Positions 28,549 to 36,127 of a DNA stretch of 64,000 nt are shown here, in pieces. Source of the stretch: an uncultured Poribacteria bacterium (GTDB lineage: Bacteria > Poribacteria > WGA-4E > WGA-3G); NCBI GenBank assembly GCA_951812525.1, contig OX638316.1, positions 4,968,608-5,032,607 on the forward strand, given 5' to 3'. Within the stretch, counting starts at the first letter, position 1; the number at the start of each line of letters is the position of its first letter. A program made the translations under genes and the position numbers. Below the pieces are notes generated by a model. That model saw nothing but the letters and a program-made list of their open reading frames with translations. It was not told where the DNA came from and ran no database searches.

Positions 28549-28612
28549 TGGAACCGTCAACAGCACAGGCAGGTGGACATTCGGGCAATCATGCATGAGA
28601 AAGGAGTAAATG

Positions 28613-29764
28613 ATGAAGACATATCGGATTGGGATTTTGGGATGTAGAGGACGGGGAACATCAGCTGCACGGGCATATCATGCGCATCCACGCACGGAGA
28701 TCGTCGGGCTCTGTGATCTGGTTGAAGAACGCCTTAACACTTTGGGCGACGAAGTCGATGTCGCAGCGCGATTTACCGATTTAGACGAGATGATCCGTCA
28801 GACGCAACCTGATATTGTTGCGATTCCTACCGGCACGGAGTTTCATTATGACTTGTGCATGCGCGTGCTGGAACACGGTGTTAATATTGAAGTAGAGAAA
28901 CCGATGTGCGTAGATCTCGTGCAAGCGGATACCGTTATCGCCAAAGCGAAAGAAAAAGGCGTGCAGGTTGCGGTGCATCATCAGGGGAGAGTTGGTGCGT
29001 CTATGCAGGCAATCGCCGGTGCTTTCAATGAGGGCAAAATCGGCGAATTGCGGTATATGTATGGCAGTGGAAAGGGCTACTACGGCGGGTACGGTTTGAT
29101 GAACATCGGCACACACATGCTCAATAATATGCTACACTTCGGAAGACGCTGCGATAGTGTTGTCGCACACCTGACAACGGGTGGTAAATCGATTACACCT
29201 ACAGATGTTGTCCCGTCGCCGAGCGGCATGGGGACGATCGCCGGTGAATATATCACTGCTACGTTGCAATATGAAGGCCACGTCACCGGCACACTGCTAC
29301 AACATCAGTTTGGCACAATGGACACAGATGCGTATTCCATGGAACTGTACGGCACCGAGGGGAGACTTTTTTGGAAAAGCGGTGGTGCGTGGTGGCTACC
29401 CACACCGCACTACCTGCCCGATGGAACGCACGACCAATGGGAAACGTTAGAACTCATCTATCCTGAACACTACGATTCCAAAAGCAGCGCAGCAGAAGCG
29501 GATTACTGGTTCGTGGAGGAATATGTCAACGCCTTGGATGAAGGTAGATCCCACGAGTGCAGTGGTACAGAGGGACGACACATCATTGAGATGATGATGG
29601 GAATCTTCGAGTCCGCAGCTTATGGCACTCGTGTCAATCTTCCGCAATCCGATCGGCGGCACCCGTTGTTACGATGGCGCGAGGAAGCGGGGTTAGAGCC
29701 ACCCGCAGAAATGCCGCGAGCCTATTGGGACTGGCTAACTTTGGAATCCGAACGGATTAACTGA
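28613..29764 (+). CDS. Gfo/Idh/MocA family oxidoreductase
   Basis: A 383-residue NAD(P)-dependent sugar dehydrogenase-like protein. The Rossmann fold starts YRIGILGCRGRGTSAARAYH, and the catalytic-lysine motif is VEKPMCVDL. The C-terminal domain has GLMNIGTHMLNNMLHFG and TEGRLFWKSGGAWWLPTP. Two ATG codons adjoin (28610 and 28613); AAGGAG lies six bases before the second, which is preferred. A GC-rich hairpin repeat follows the stop codon. The convergent neighbour is another member of the family, but the two are not close copies. Confidence 0.9.
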   Translation: MKTYRIGILGCRGRGTSAARAYHAHPRTEIVGLCDLVEERLNTLGDEVDVAARFTDLDEMIRQTQPDIVAIPTGTEFHYDLCMRVLEHGVNIEVEKPMCVDLVQADTVIAKAKEKGVQVAVHHQGRVGASMQAIAGAFNEGKIGELRYMYGSGKGYYGGYGLMNIGTHMLNNMLHFGRRCDSVVAHLTTGGKSITPTDVVPSPSGMGTIAGEYITATLQYEGHVTGTLLQHQFGTMDTDAYSMELYGTEGRLFWKSGGAWWLPTPHYLPDGTHDQWETLELIYPEHYDSKSSAAEADYWFVEEYVNALDEGRSHECSGTEGRHIIEMMMGIFESAAYGTRVNLPQSDRRHPLLRWREEAGLEPPAEMPRAYWDWLTLESERIN

Positions 29765-29780
29765 CTCGAATGAAAATTTT

Positions 29781-29804
29781 GGCGCGCTTAGAAAGCGCGC
29801 CTAC
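29781..29804. repeat. Dispersed hairpin GGCGCGCTT/AAGCGCGCC + CTAC
   Basis: A perfect 9-bp stem with an AGA loop, near-identical to the element at 5768-5794. Downstream to 29870 the sequence has further TACA/TGTAGG blocks that run into the end of the next gene. Confidence 0.5.
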
Positions 29805-29859
29805 AATGTTGCAGATACGTCCACAATGCACGAGATGCGCTACAGTGTAGGGGATACGC

Positions 29860-30819
29860 CTACATTATCTGCGCGATAATCGCGTTCGTTTTCAGCCCTT
29901 CTTCACCGGTACAGCGGATGGGTTCACCTGTTTTGAGGTGATTGAGGAAATCTTCAACCAGTCCCGTGTGTGTATGCGGCAGAGGCGTCTGATCCATCGC
30001 AATCTGCTCACCCGATTTTTCAAGTGTTAGGTTACCCGAATTCAACTCCGAACACCGTAAGCTGCCTTCCGTGCCGTATACCTCAATATCGTCAATTGAG
30101 ACACCGACATTCCAGTTGATGTTCGCAACAGCGTGCGCGCCGTTCTCGAAACGAAGCGTGAACACAGCAGAATCATCGACTTCAATATCCAGATGCACTG
30201 CCTCCGCATACCCGTGGACAGATTCTATATCTCCCATCAAATACTGAAGAAGCGAGATACGGTGGCTACCGAGATCCATTAGAACACCGCCACCACTGAC
30301 TTTAGGATCCACCCGCCAACTGCTCAGATCGTGGCGAGTCGGATCGTAGAAACCGGTATGATTGACGCGTGCCAGCACCACATCCCCGATTACCCCTTCA
30401 TCCATCAACGCTTTCATTTTTACGATATTTGGATAGAAGTTGCGGTAATAGGCGAGCATTAGCGTGACACCCGCATCGTGACAGGCATCCACCATCCGCT
30501 GACACTCCGCTACCGTCATCGCCATCGGTTTCTCGCAGAGGATGTGCTTCCCGGCTTGCGCCGTGCGGAGGGTCTGTTCGCAGTGGAGGTATGGGTGTGT
30601 TGCGATGTAAATCGCGTTGATTTCGTCATCTGCCAGAAGATCGTCTACGTCGGTATAGACCCGTTTCGCGCCGTGTCTTTCGGCGAAGTCTTCTGCTTTG
30701 GCACGGTCTCGCCGCATCACAGCGATGAGTTCCGAATCATCGACACTGTAAAGAGGTGGTCCACCCTTATATTCAGCGACATTTCCGCAACCGAGTATTC
30801 CCCATCTGAGCGTTGCCAT
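29860..30819 (-). CDS. Gfo/Idh/MocA family oxidoreductase, C-terminus probably shortened
   Basis: A 319-residue oxidoreductase. LRWGILGCGNVAEYKGGPP starts the Rossmann domain, GKHILCEKPMAM is the catalytic-lysine motif, and GGGVLMDLGSHRI is the conserved aspartate/histidine segment. The product ends NAIIAQIM; relatives normally continue another 15-25 residues through an ALYESAxTG-like helix. The stop codon lies where a block of intergenic repeat sequence (TGTAGG...CCTACA) begins. A repeat insertion may have replaced the natural end. The ATG at 30819 with an AAAGGA site is chosen over an upstream extension to 30918, which contains repeat-like sequence. Confidence 0.88.
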   Translation of the reverse strand: MATLRWGILGCGNVAEYKGGPPLYSVDDSELIAVMRRDRAKAEDFAERHGAKRVYTDVDDLLADDEINAIYIATHPYLHCEQTLRTAQAGKHILCEKPMAMTVAECQRMVDACHDAGVTLMLAYYRNFYPNIVKMKALMDEGVIGDVVLARVNHTGFYDPTRHDLSSWRVDPKVSGGGVLMDLGSHRISLLQYLMGDIESVHGYAEAVHLDIEVDDSAVFTLRFENGAHAVANINWNVGVSIDDIEVYGTEGSLRCSELNSGNLTLEKSGEQIAMDQTPLPHTHTGLVEDFLNHLKTGEPIRCTGEEGLKTNAIIAQIM

Positions 30820-30922
30820 GAAATCTGTTCCTTTCTCAATTGAGAGCGTGGTAGTGGCTGTTAGTATATCGGAAAGTCTCGGATGTGTCAACTGCGGTTG
30901 TCGATTGGCAATTAGCAATTCG

Positions 30923-30942
30923 CGGTTGGAAACCGTCGCCTA
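30923..30942. repeat. Dispersed short hairpin CGGTT/AACCG
   Basis: A 5-bp stem with a GGA loop followed by CCTAC. Compare 58705-58725 and 62556-62568. The preceding 20 bases (TCGATTGGCAATTAGCAATT) are of the short-heptad type. Confidence 0.35.
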
Positions 30943-31115
30943 CTGGATACTACCCTCGTCATCGTATTGTAATTACACAACTGTTCTCGCACATGTGAGG
31001 TTTACTGACATCTTAACGGTATACATGTATCCGTATTGGTGTCATTTCTTTGCTTTGTTGAATGCCGGTGGGAAATCTGTTAGGATATTATAGAAAGAAA
31101 AATAGGAGGACGAAG

Positions 31116-31511
31116 ATGGCAAAAGAAACAACGCTTGAGAGAATTTATCCATTTTTTATTGTTAAAAGTCTTGCTGAATCGATTGACTTCTACAATCAAA
31201 AACTCGGTTTTGAGACGGATATGCTTGTCCCGGAAGAAAATCCATTTTTTGGGATTGTGTCCCGCGATAATGTGAGGATTCTTCTCAAACATATCACTGA
31301 GCATGTTCATCCGGTACCAAATCATACTCGGCACGAGTGGGCGAGATGGGACGCTTTTATTCTCGTTTCGGATCCTGATACGCTGTTTGCTGAGTATCAG
31401 TCTCGTAGGTTGGCGTTTCACGAAACGCTTGCGGACACCAGCGACGGTTTACGCGCTTTTGAGCTTAAGGATCATGATGGTTATGTGTTATGTTTTGGAA
31501 AACCGCTTTGA
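31116..31511 (+). CDS. VOC superfamily protein (bleomycin-resistance-like)
   Basis: A 131-residue VOC protein. ERIYPFFIVKSLAESIDFYN is the first motif, NQKLGFETDMLVP the following turn, and FELKDHDGYVLCFGKPL the final strand with the conserved D-x-D-G-Y. The ATG at 31116 has AGGAGG. Such proteins bind or degrade small toxic or aromatic molecules, but the substrate here is unknown. It has no obvious operon partner. Confidence 0.87.
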   Translation: MAKETTLERIYPFFIVKSLAESIDFYNQKLGFETDMLVPEENPFFGIVSRDNVRILLKHITEHVHPVPNHTRHEWARWDAFILVSDPDTLFAEYQSRRLAFHETLADTSDGLRAFELKDHDGYVLCFGKPL

Positions 31512-31627
31512 AGGGAGATAGAATGGAAACAGAGTATGTAATGCTAATTGTCTGAATCGCGGATTACACGGATTTCGCTGATTTGCGCGGATAAGAAGCA
31601 CTTGCTGTTACATCGTTCCTTTTTACA

Positions 31628-32314
31628 TCAATATCCATTAATTTCCTTATTGTGGTCTTCAATGGCGGACCTATAGTCTCCACAGGCGTATTTCGCTACA
31701 CCCCGATTCATGTAGGCAGGAACATGATCTGGCTTTATGCGGATAGCTAAATTGTAAGTAGAAATAGCCTTTTCATCCTCGCCCGTTTCGGAAAGGAGGT
31801 AGCCAATTGATAAAAAAGCGTCAGCAAACTCTGTGTCGGTTTTTCCTGATATGGCAGCGGTGGTGTTCTTGTTTTCGCTATCCGTTTCAACAAAGGTATT
31901 CTCCGCCAATTCTGGAAAGAGATCTACTAACTTTGGACAGTCTTCATCCTCATACACCTTAATGAGCATACCAACCAACGTCATTACCACCGATAAGGGA
32001 TGGCTTTCATCTTCGCCAACACCATAGATTAAATCGTCCAGCACTTCTGAAAGTTGTTGATATTCAGCTTTTGTTATCACGACGTGGTTAAGATCTTCAT
32101 TTCGATTTACAATACCGGTTAATAGGTTTAGTAACCTTACAAGCCATTGCGATGCACTTTCCGAATATGGCACAACATTAACAGGTTTCTGAGCGGAAGA
32201 TTGGGTAGATGTACGGGACATCTGTTTTGGCAAGCCGTGTGTGCTCAAGACTTCTTGTTCAAAAGGTGTGAATGTTGCAAATATATTTTGTGGAGTTTGC
32301 CTTCCAGTTGGCAT
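31628..32314 (-). CDS. HigA-antitoxin-like domain fused to TPR repeats
   Basis: A 228-residue protein. The middle segment (about residues 80-140: VITKAEYQQLSEVLDDLI, then SVVMTLVGMLIKVYEDED) resembles the N-terminal region of HigA-type antitoxins, which normally read like KAEYDRALAxIExL...LVTLVEAYEDEHYP. In HigA this is followed by a helix-turn-helix. Here it is replaced by about two TPR units (FADAFLSIGYLLSETGEDEK, VPAYMNRGVAKYACGDYRSA). It lies directly after a HigB-like remnant, in antitoxin position. The ATG has an AGGGG site. The product ends abruptly after the second TPR unit and may be truncated. The HigA link is by eye and should be treated as tentative. Confidence 0.6.
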   Translation of the reverse strand: MPTGRQTPQNIFATFTPFEQEVLSTHGLPKQMSRTSTQSSAQKPVNVVPYSESASQWLVRLLNLLTGIVNRNEDLNHVVITKAEYQQLSEVLDDLIYGVGEDESHPLSVVMTLVGMLIKVYEDEDCPKLVDLFPELAENTFVETDSENKNTTAAISGKTDTEFADAFLSIGYLLSETGEDEKAISTYNLAIRIKPDHVPAYMNRGVAKYACGDYRSAIEDHNKEINGY

Positions 32315-32520
32315 TATTTGTTACCCCTCTTATTCCTTGCACCGTATTCAGCATGTGTTAGCACCCTATGAATAATAATTTGCTGAGATTCATATCGTAT
32401 AATTGCAACAAGTCGCGCTTTGTTGCCGCCAATGTTGAAAACTGTGAAGGTAGTTTCTCTATTACTGTATGGAACCTGTAATTTATAAGAGATTTCAAGA
32501 AAAACAAGACTGCAATACGG
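32245..32520 (-). pseudogene. HigB-family toxin remnant
   Basis: An open frame without any ATG, GTG or TTG in its front part encodes TVFNIGGNKARLVAIIRYES followed by IIIHRVLTHAEYG. This is the conserved C-terminal core of HigB-type mRNA-interferase toxins (usual pattern VFNIxGNKYRLVxxINY...FVxTHAEYDK). The N-terminal third is missing: a stop codon lies at 32521-32523, and no frame upstream gives a HigB N-terminus. The recognisable part ends near 32316, just before the start of the HigA-like/TPR gene; the frame then runs on out of register with it. It is most likely a decayed toxin gene. Confidence 0.6.
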
Positions 32521-32666
32521 TTATTTGGTTTTTGGCTCTGTCCATTTTATTTAATCGCAACTTTAGGATTAGATTGAGACGCAAACACACATCGCAATAG
32601 GTTCAGGATGGTGCATAGAACTCTATTCTTGATGCCTAGACTACTGCACTGCGATTACGTTTTTTC

Positions 32667-32695
32667 TTGTATTTGATGCCAGCCGGTGCTATAAT
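32667..32695 (+). promoter_or_regulatory. Sigma-70-type promoter of hicA-hicB-protease
   Basis: TTGTAT, 17 bases, TATAAT, about 60 bases before hicA. A promoter close to the toxin gene is typical of toxin-antitoxin operons. Confidence 0.6.
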
Positions 32696-32755
32696 TACAG
32701 AAAATGTTCGAGATAGGCTTATAGGTCACTAACCGACATCCAATAGATACCAATT

Positions 32756-32944
32756 ATGAAGTTTAGGCAGGTCATTAAAATGATTCAAGATGATGGATGG
32801 TATCTAGACCGAACGCGAGGGAGTCATAAACAGTATAAACATCCAACCAAACCCGGCATCGTGACGATCGCAGGAAAACCCAACGAAGATGTCTCCAAAG
32901 GGACACTCAATAACATTTTGAAACAGGCCCGTCTCAAGAATTGA
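32756..32944 (+). CDS. hicA: HicA-type mRNA interferase toxin
   Basis: A 62-residue HicA toxin with a double-stranded-RNA-binding-like fold that cleaves mRNA. It has the family order: FRQVIKMIQDDGWYLDRTRG, then the active-site histidine in GSHKQYKHPTKPG, then VTIAGKPNEDVSKGTLNNIL. Its length is normal. It lies first in an apparent three-gene operon: hicB starts 12 bases after its stop codon, and a protease-like gene overlaps hicB. No clear ribosome site is visible. All recognised key residues are present, so it is probably active. Confidence 0.93.
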   Translation: MKFRQVIKMIQDDGWYLDRTRGSHKQYKHPTKPGIVTIAGKPNEDVSKGTLNNILKQARLKN

Positions 32945-32955
32945 AGGAAAACCTT

Positions 32956-33369
32956 ATGGAATATGTTGTTATTTTTGAAAATGGCGAAACCAACTATGGG
33001 GCGTATGTCCCCGACCTCCCAGGATGTGCCGTTGTAGGTGAGACAATGGAAGAAGTCCGAAGACTGATCGCTGAAGCCATCGATTTTCATATTGAAGGGC
33101 TACAAGAATCTGGTTATGAGGTACCACAGCCTTCGTCTACACTACCTGTTCAAGATCCGCCTGGGATGTCATCAGAATTAATCGCTGTACAGAAAAAAGA
33201 ACGACTTGAGGAAATTGAGGAGTTTTTTCGCGCTTTAGAGCAGAATTATGGAGAATACCAGAAGTATTTTGCAGCTCTGGCAACTTTGCCTCCAGAACCT
33301 GCACGCCCCGCAGCGGTCATAGAATATGGAAACTCAACTGTTGCCTATGGAGGATTTGAAGATGCCTGA
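32956..33369 (+). CDS. hicB: HicB-type antitoxin with unusual C-terminal extension
   Basis: The antitoxin partner of HicA, 137 residues. The N-terminal RNase H-like HicB domain is clear: YVVIFENGETNYGAYVPDLP, GCAVVGETMEEVRRLIAEAI, DFHIEGLQESGYEVPQPSS. That normally completes a short HicB or leads to a ribbon-helix-helix or HTH DNA-binding domain. Here about 65 further residues follow, partly charged and helical (ELIAVQKKERLEEIEEFFRA) and ending in a Pro/Ala-rich segment, with no DNA-binding motif that I recognise. The ATG at 32956 follows AAGGA; a TTG at 32941 is less likely. Its last codons overlap the next gene by eight bases. Confidence 0.9.
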   Translation: MEYVVIFENGETNYGAYVPDLPGCAVVGETMEEVRRLIAEAIDFHIEGLQESGYEVPQPSSTLPVQDPPGMSSELIAVQKKERLEEIEEFFRALEQNYGEYQKYFAALATLPPEPARPAAVIEYGNSTVAYGGFEDA

Positions 33370-34339
33370 CTGGAACGAGATCTTTGAAGATCTAGTAAGT
33401 GGCAGAAACACACCTGATGGTATTCGACGACGTTATCTCCAAGAACTTCATGAACTTACTGACCGAAATGTAATAATATATTATTCTGGTTGGGTAGAAA
33501 AACATGATTTGGATGGTGCACTGACTCAAATAAATTATGCAGATAAGACTGGATTTATGACTGTTTTACGTGGTCTTGATCATCGTAAGGGGTTAGATCT
33601 AATACTGCATACTCCAGGGGGTATGGTTGGTGCCACCGAAGCACTTGTCCATTATCTTCGCGCCATATATGGAACAGACATCCGGGCATTTGTCCCAGAT
33701 CTAGCTATGTCAAGTGGAACGGTAATCGCATGTGCCTGCAAAGAGATTTTCATGGGAAAACATTCCACCCTTGGTCCAATAGATCCACAAATGATGATTC
33801 CACAAATTGCAGGCGCGATACCAGCACATGCAGTCATTGAAGAATTCGAACGCGCTTACAAAGAAATAAAGAAAGATCAATCTAAGATACTTGTATGGCA
33901 ACCTATTCTGAACAAGTATCCTCCTGCTTTTCTCGTTCAGTGCAGAAAATCTATTGAAATGACCAATGAGATGGTTACCGAGTGGCTCTGTACAGGTATG
34001 TTTGAAAATCAAGAAAATGCAAAAGCGAAAAGCGAGGAAGTCGTAGAACAACTCACAGATTACAGGAGTTTAAAATCCCATTCTCGCCCTTTGCCACCGA
34101 TGCGTTGTAGAGAACTTGGATTAAATATCCGTCTTCTAGAGGATGACGAAGTTCTACAAGACGCTGTTCTCTCAGTCCACCATGCTTGCATCCATACCTT
34201 ATCAGGTACACGGGCATATAAGATTATTGAAAATCATACTGGAAAAGCATACATCCCCTTAGTTGGTCTGCAAGAGAAGGGTAATAGAAAAAAAAACAAA
34301 CCACAAAAAAATAAGCCGAACAAACGCAAACGAAGATAA
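33362..34339 (+). CDS. SDH-type (ClpP-fold, SppA-like) serine protease overlapping hicB
   Basis: A 325-residue protein of the serine dehydrogenase proteinase family (SDH_protease), related to ClpP and SppA. The first part of the fold is KGLDLILHTPGGMVGATEAL, the presumed nucleophile serine lies in DLAMSSGTVIACACKEIFMG, and HSTLGPIDPQM follows, as in the family. The C-terminus is a very basic tail rich in Lys, Asn and Arg, perhaps for nucleic-acid contact. No signal peptide is seen, so it should act in the cytoplasm. The ATG at 33362 overlaps the hicB stop region and has GGAGG upstream, giving translational coupling to a toxin-antitoxin pair. Degradation of HicB is an attractive but untested role. 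Confidence 0.88.
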   Translation: MPDWNEIFEDLVSGRNTPDGIRRRYLQELHELTDRNVIIYYSGWVEKHDLDGALTQINYADKTGFMTVLRGLDHRKGLDLILHTPGGMVGATEALVHYLRAIYGTDIRAFVPDLAMSSGTVIACACKEIFMGKHSTLGPIDPQMMIPQIAGAIPAHAVIEEFERAYKEIKKDQSKILVWQPILNKYPPAFLVQCRKSIEMTNEMVTEWLCTGMFENQENAKAKSEEVVEQLTDYRSLKSHSRPLPPMRCRELGLNIRLLEDDEVLQDAVLSVHHACIHTLSGTRAYKIIENHTGKAYIPLVGLQEKGNRKKNKPQKNKPNKRKRR

Positions 34340-34376
34340 AAGTTTAGTCTACCAAACACTAGGCTGAAGCCTAACC

Positions 34377-34589
34377 CTAAGTTTCCGACACCTTCTCTGA
34401 TACATTCAAACCGCCCGAGCACCAACTTCCAGAATCAAGCATCATATTCTTTAGGGAATGCTGGAGCGACTCATCGTGGACAATCTTAAAAAAATCCCAT
34501 CCTAACTGATCTCGAATATCAGCAAATTTTGCCCACCCCTGAGAAACCAGATGCAACAAAACAATATACGCTTCCATCTCTCTTTTCAT
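34377..34589 (-). CDS. Small hypothetical protein
   Basis: A 70-residue protein starting MKREMEAYIVLLHLVSQGWA and containing KFADIRDQLGWDFFKIVHDE. The ATG has a strong GGGAGG site seven bases upstream, the best evidence that it is real. I recognise no family. It is convergent with the protease-like gene and lies inside the accessory island. Confidence 0.45.
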   Translation of the reverse strand: MKREMEAYIVLLHLVSQGWAKFADIRDQLGWDFFKIVHDESLQHSLKNMMLDSGSWCSGGLNVSEKVSET

Positions 34590-34591
34590 AG

Positions 34592-34795
34592 AATAACCTC
34601 CCAAAAATCATTAAGGTCCAACTCTTGTCGTTGAAGATCCAAGAACTCCAGGACACGTTGAGCGTCGAAAGTGAGAAGGTCGCAACAGAAAAGCAGAGCG
34701 TCGAAACCTATCAGTCCGACTACGGCGACATCCGTCCGAAACCGCTCAACGGGTTGCCAAGGTGGATCGGACGGCTGTTTCGCATACTTCAGTAG
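34592..34795 (+). pseudogene. Possible 3' remnant of a coiled-coil protein gene
   Basis: A frame open from a stop at 34589 to TAG at 34793-34795 encodes KIQELQDTLSVESEKVATEK then QSVETYQSDYGDIRPKPLNG and ends RLFRILQ. It looks like the end of a longer coiled-coil protein but has no start codon and no upstream part. It could instead be the antisense of minus-strand sequence upstream of the 70-residue ORF. Confidence 0.3.
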
Positions 34796-34804
34796 ACACC
34801 CTTT

Positions 34805-35650
34805 TTAGGGGTATTCCTTAGATGCAAGCGTTCCTAAATAGACAAAATCAAACCACTCTTGGAACAAGGCGTACAGCAACGGATCGTTTTCACGGAACCG
34901 CTTGTGATGATTCTCGCCAGACCCTGTCGGTAGCGTAAAGCGGTAAAACCAGCGCACCGCAGAATGTGCCCAATACTCGGTTGAACTTGAAAGTGCCGCA
35001 TTCCCGCTGCTGCCGCCGCCGCGCCAGTATCCATCCCGATTCTCTACAGCATCGGCATACGCTGCATCTAAACGCTCCTGAAACGTCGGATCTATCATGA
35101 GAATCGCCCAATGTATGGCATGTGCAAACTCATGCACAAAAATATCCATGTGAATTTCATCTTTGCCTGGATACTTCTGAACAGGTGAGACACAATGCTG
35201 CAGACCGCAGAAACCGATTGCCCATTCAGGGGTATCCTTATATTCCGGTAGGGCGTTAAATCCCTGATCCACATGAAAAAGTATCAGCGCGAAGTTTCTT
35301 TTCAGCACCCTTATATCTCCACTCGGAGTTGCTCTGGGACGTTTATTAGCTCTCAGTGCCATGTGTTTGCGAAGTTCAGGATGCTTCGCGGTCATCGTTA
35401 ATACAATCTCTCGCCCCGCATAAAAATACCGGTCGTCGATATAGGCATTGCCGATAATCGCTATACCGTCAGCGTCGATGTATTTTGTATAGTGCGCTTT
35501 GCGGGCGCGGATCTCCGAAATCCGAGTTCTGAGATACGGTGGCATCACATTCGAGACATCGTGAACCGGTCCAGCATCGGTTTCGATAATACCGTCGTCA
35601 AGCACATCGGCAAGATCCGATACATACTTATCTTCATCGCCCCACAACAT
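34805..35650 (-). CDS. Putative zinc metallopeptidase (HExxH)
   Basis: A 281-residue protein with a zinc-binding motif HEFAHAIHW (near residue 173) and a downstream candidate third ligand in SSSTEYWAHSAVRWF (Glu about 50 residues later). This pattern is seen in secreted gluzincin-like peptidases, but I do not recognise the exact family. The N-terminus begins MLWGDEDKYVSDLADVLDDG and has no export signal. Directly upstream lies a 48-residue ORF with a lipoprotein signal (35662-35808), and the peptidase frame remains open upstream into it (STALDVQI precedes the ATG). A single frameshift could have split one lipoprotein peptidase into two. Residues such as RGGGSSGNA form a flexible loop. Confidence 0.7.
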   Translation of the reverse strand: MLWGDEDKYVSDLADVLDDGIIETDAGPVHDVSNVMPPYLRTRISEIRARKAHYTKYIDADGIAIIGNAYIDDRYFYAGREIVLTMTAKHPELRKHMALRANKRPRATPSGDIRVLKRNFALILFHVDQGFNALPEYKDTPEWAIGFCGLQHCVSPVQKYPGKDEIHMDIFVHEFAHAIHWAILMIDPTFQERLDAAYADAVENRDGYWRGGGSSGNAALSSSTEYWAHSAVRWFYRFTLPTGSGENHHKRFRENDPLLYALFQEWFDFVYLGTLASKEYP

Positions 35651-35661
35651 TATCTGAACGT

Positions 35662-35808
35662 CTAATGCGGTGGACCGAGTTCTTCGGTCGGTTCATCGCT
35701 GACGACCACTCTGACGGTATCAAGGATCGGTGCGAGTGGCGCATCCGCACACCCGTAGAAACAGAAAATGATCAGTATCCCATAAAAAGCAGCGTGTAAG
35801 TTCTGCAT
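35662..35808 (-). CDS. Small predicted lipoprotein, probably the severed N-terminus of the peptidase
   Basis: 48 residues beginning MQNLHAAFYGILIIFCFYGC with a lipobox-like FYGC, then ADAPLAPILDTVRVVVSDEP and a stop. AAAGGAG precedes the ATG. The stop lies 12 bases before the peptidase ATG, and the peptidase frame overlaps this region. It is more plausible as the signal region of a frameshifted metallopeptidase than as an independent gene. Confidence 0.5.
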   Translation of the reverse strand: MQNLHAAFYGILIIFCFYGCADAPLAPILDTVRVVVSDEPTEELGPPH

Positions 35809-35881
35809 GGCAAACTCCTTTTTTAAAAACGCTCATAAATACCCCTACAACGCATTTCCTTTCCCGCCCCTATGGTATACT

Positions 35882-36097
35882 CTTTTTATTAAAGAACTGA
35901 AAAAACGTGTTATCATTGAATCGGTTATCAAAGAACTCAAGACCCAGACGCAACTCGAACATACTCGGCATAGAAGTCTGCGAAACTTCCAAGTCAACGC
36001 GATTGCTGCGTTGATCGCTTACACTTATTTGCTGAAGAAACCGACGCTGAAACTGCGAAAACTTCAGGACGTAAAAGATTTACCTATGTCTTTTTAA
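35882..36097 (+). mobile_element. IS982-family transposase C-terminal remnant
   Basis: The encoded segment LFIKELKKRVIIESVIKELK followed by TQLEHTRHRSLRNFQVNAIA and LIAYTYLLKKPTL matches the end of IS982 transposases. The Glu in VIIESV is the likely third residue of the DDE triad, and the QxEHTRHRS block is typical. The first three quarters of the transposase and both inverted repeats are absent. It marks past mobile-element activity at the edge of the toxin-antitoxin island. Confidence 0.7.
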
Positions 36098-36127
36098 TCC
36101 CTAAAACTTTTTTCAAACTCACGTTAT

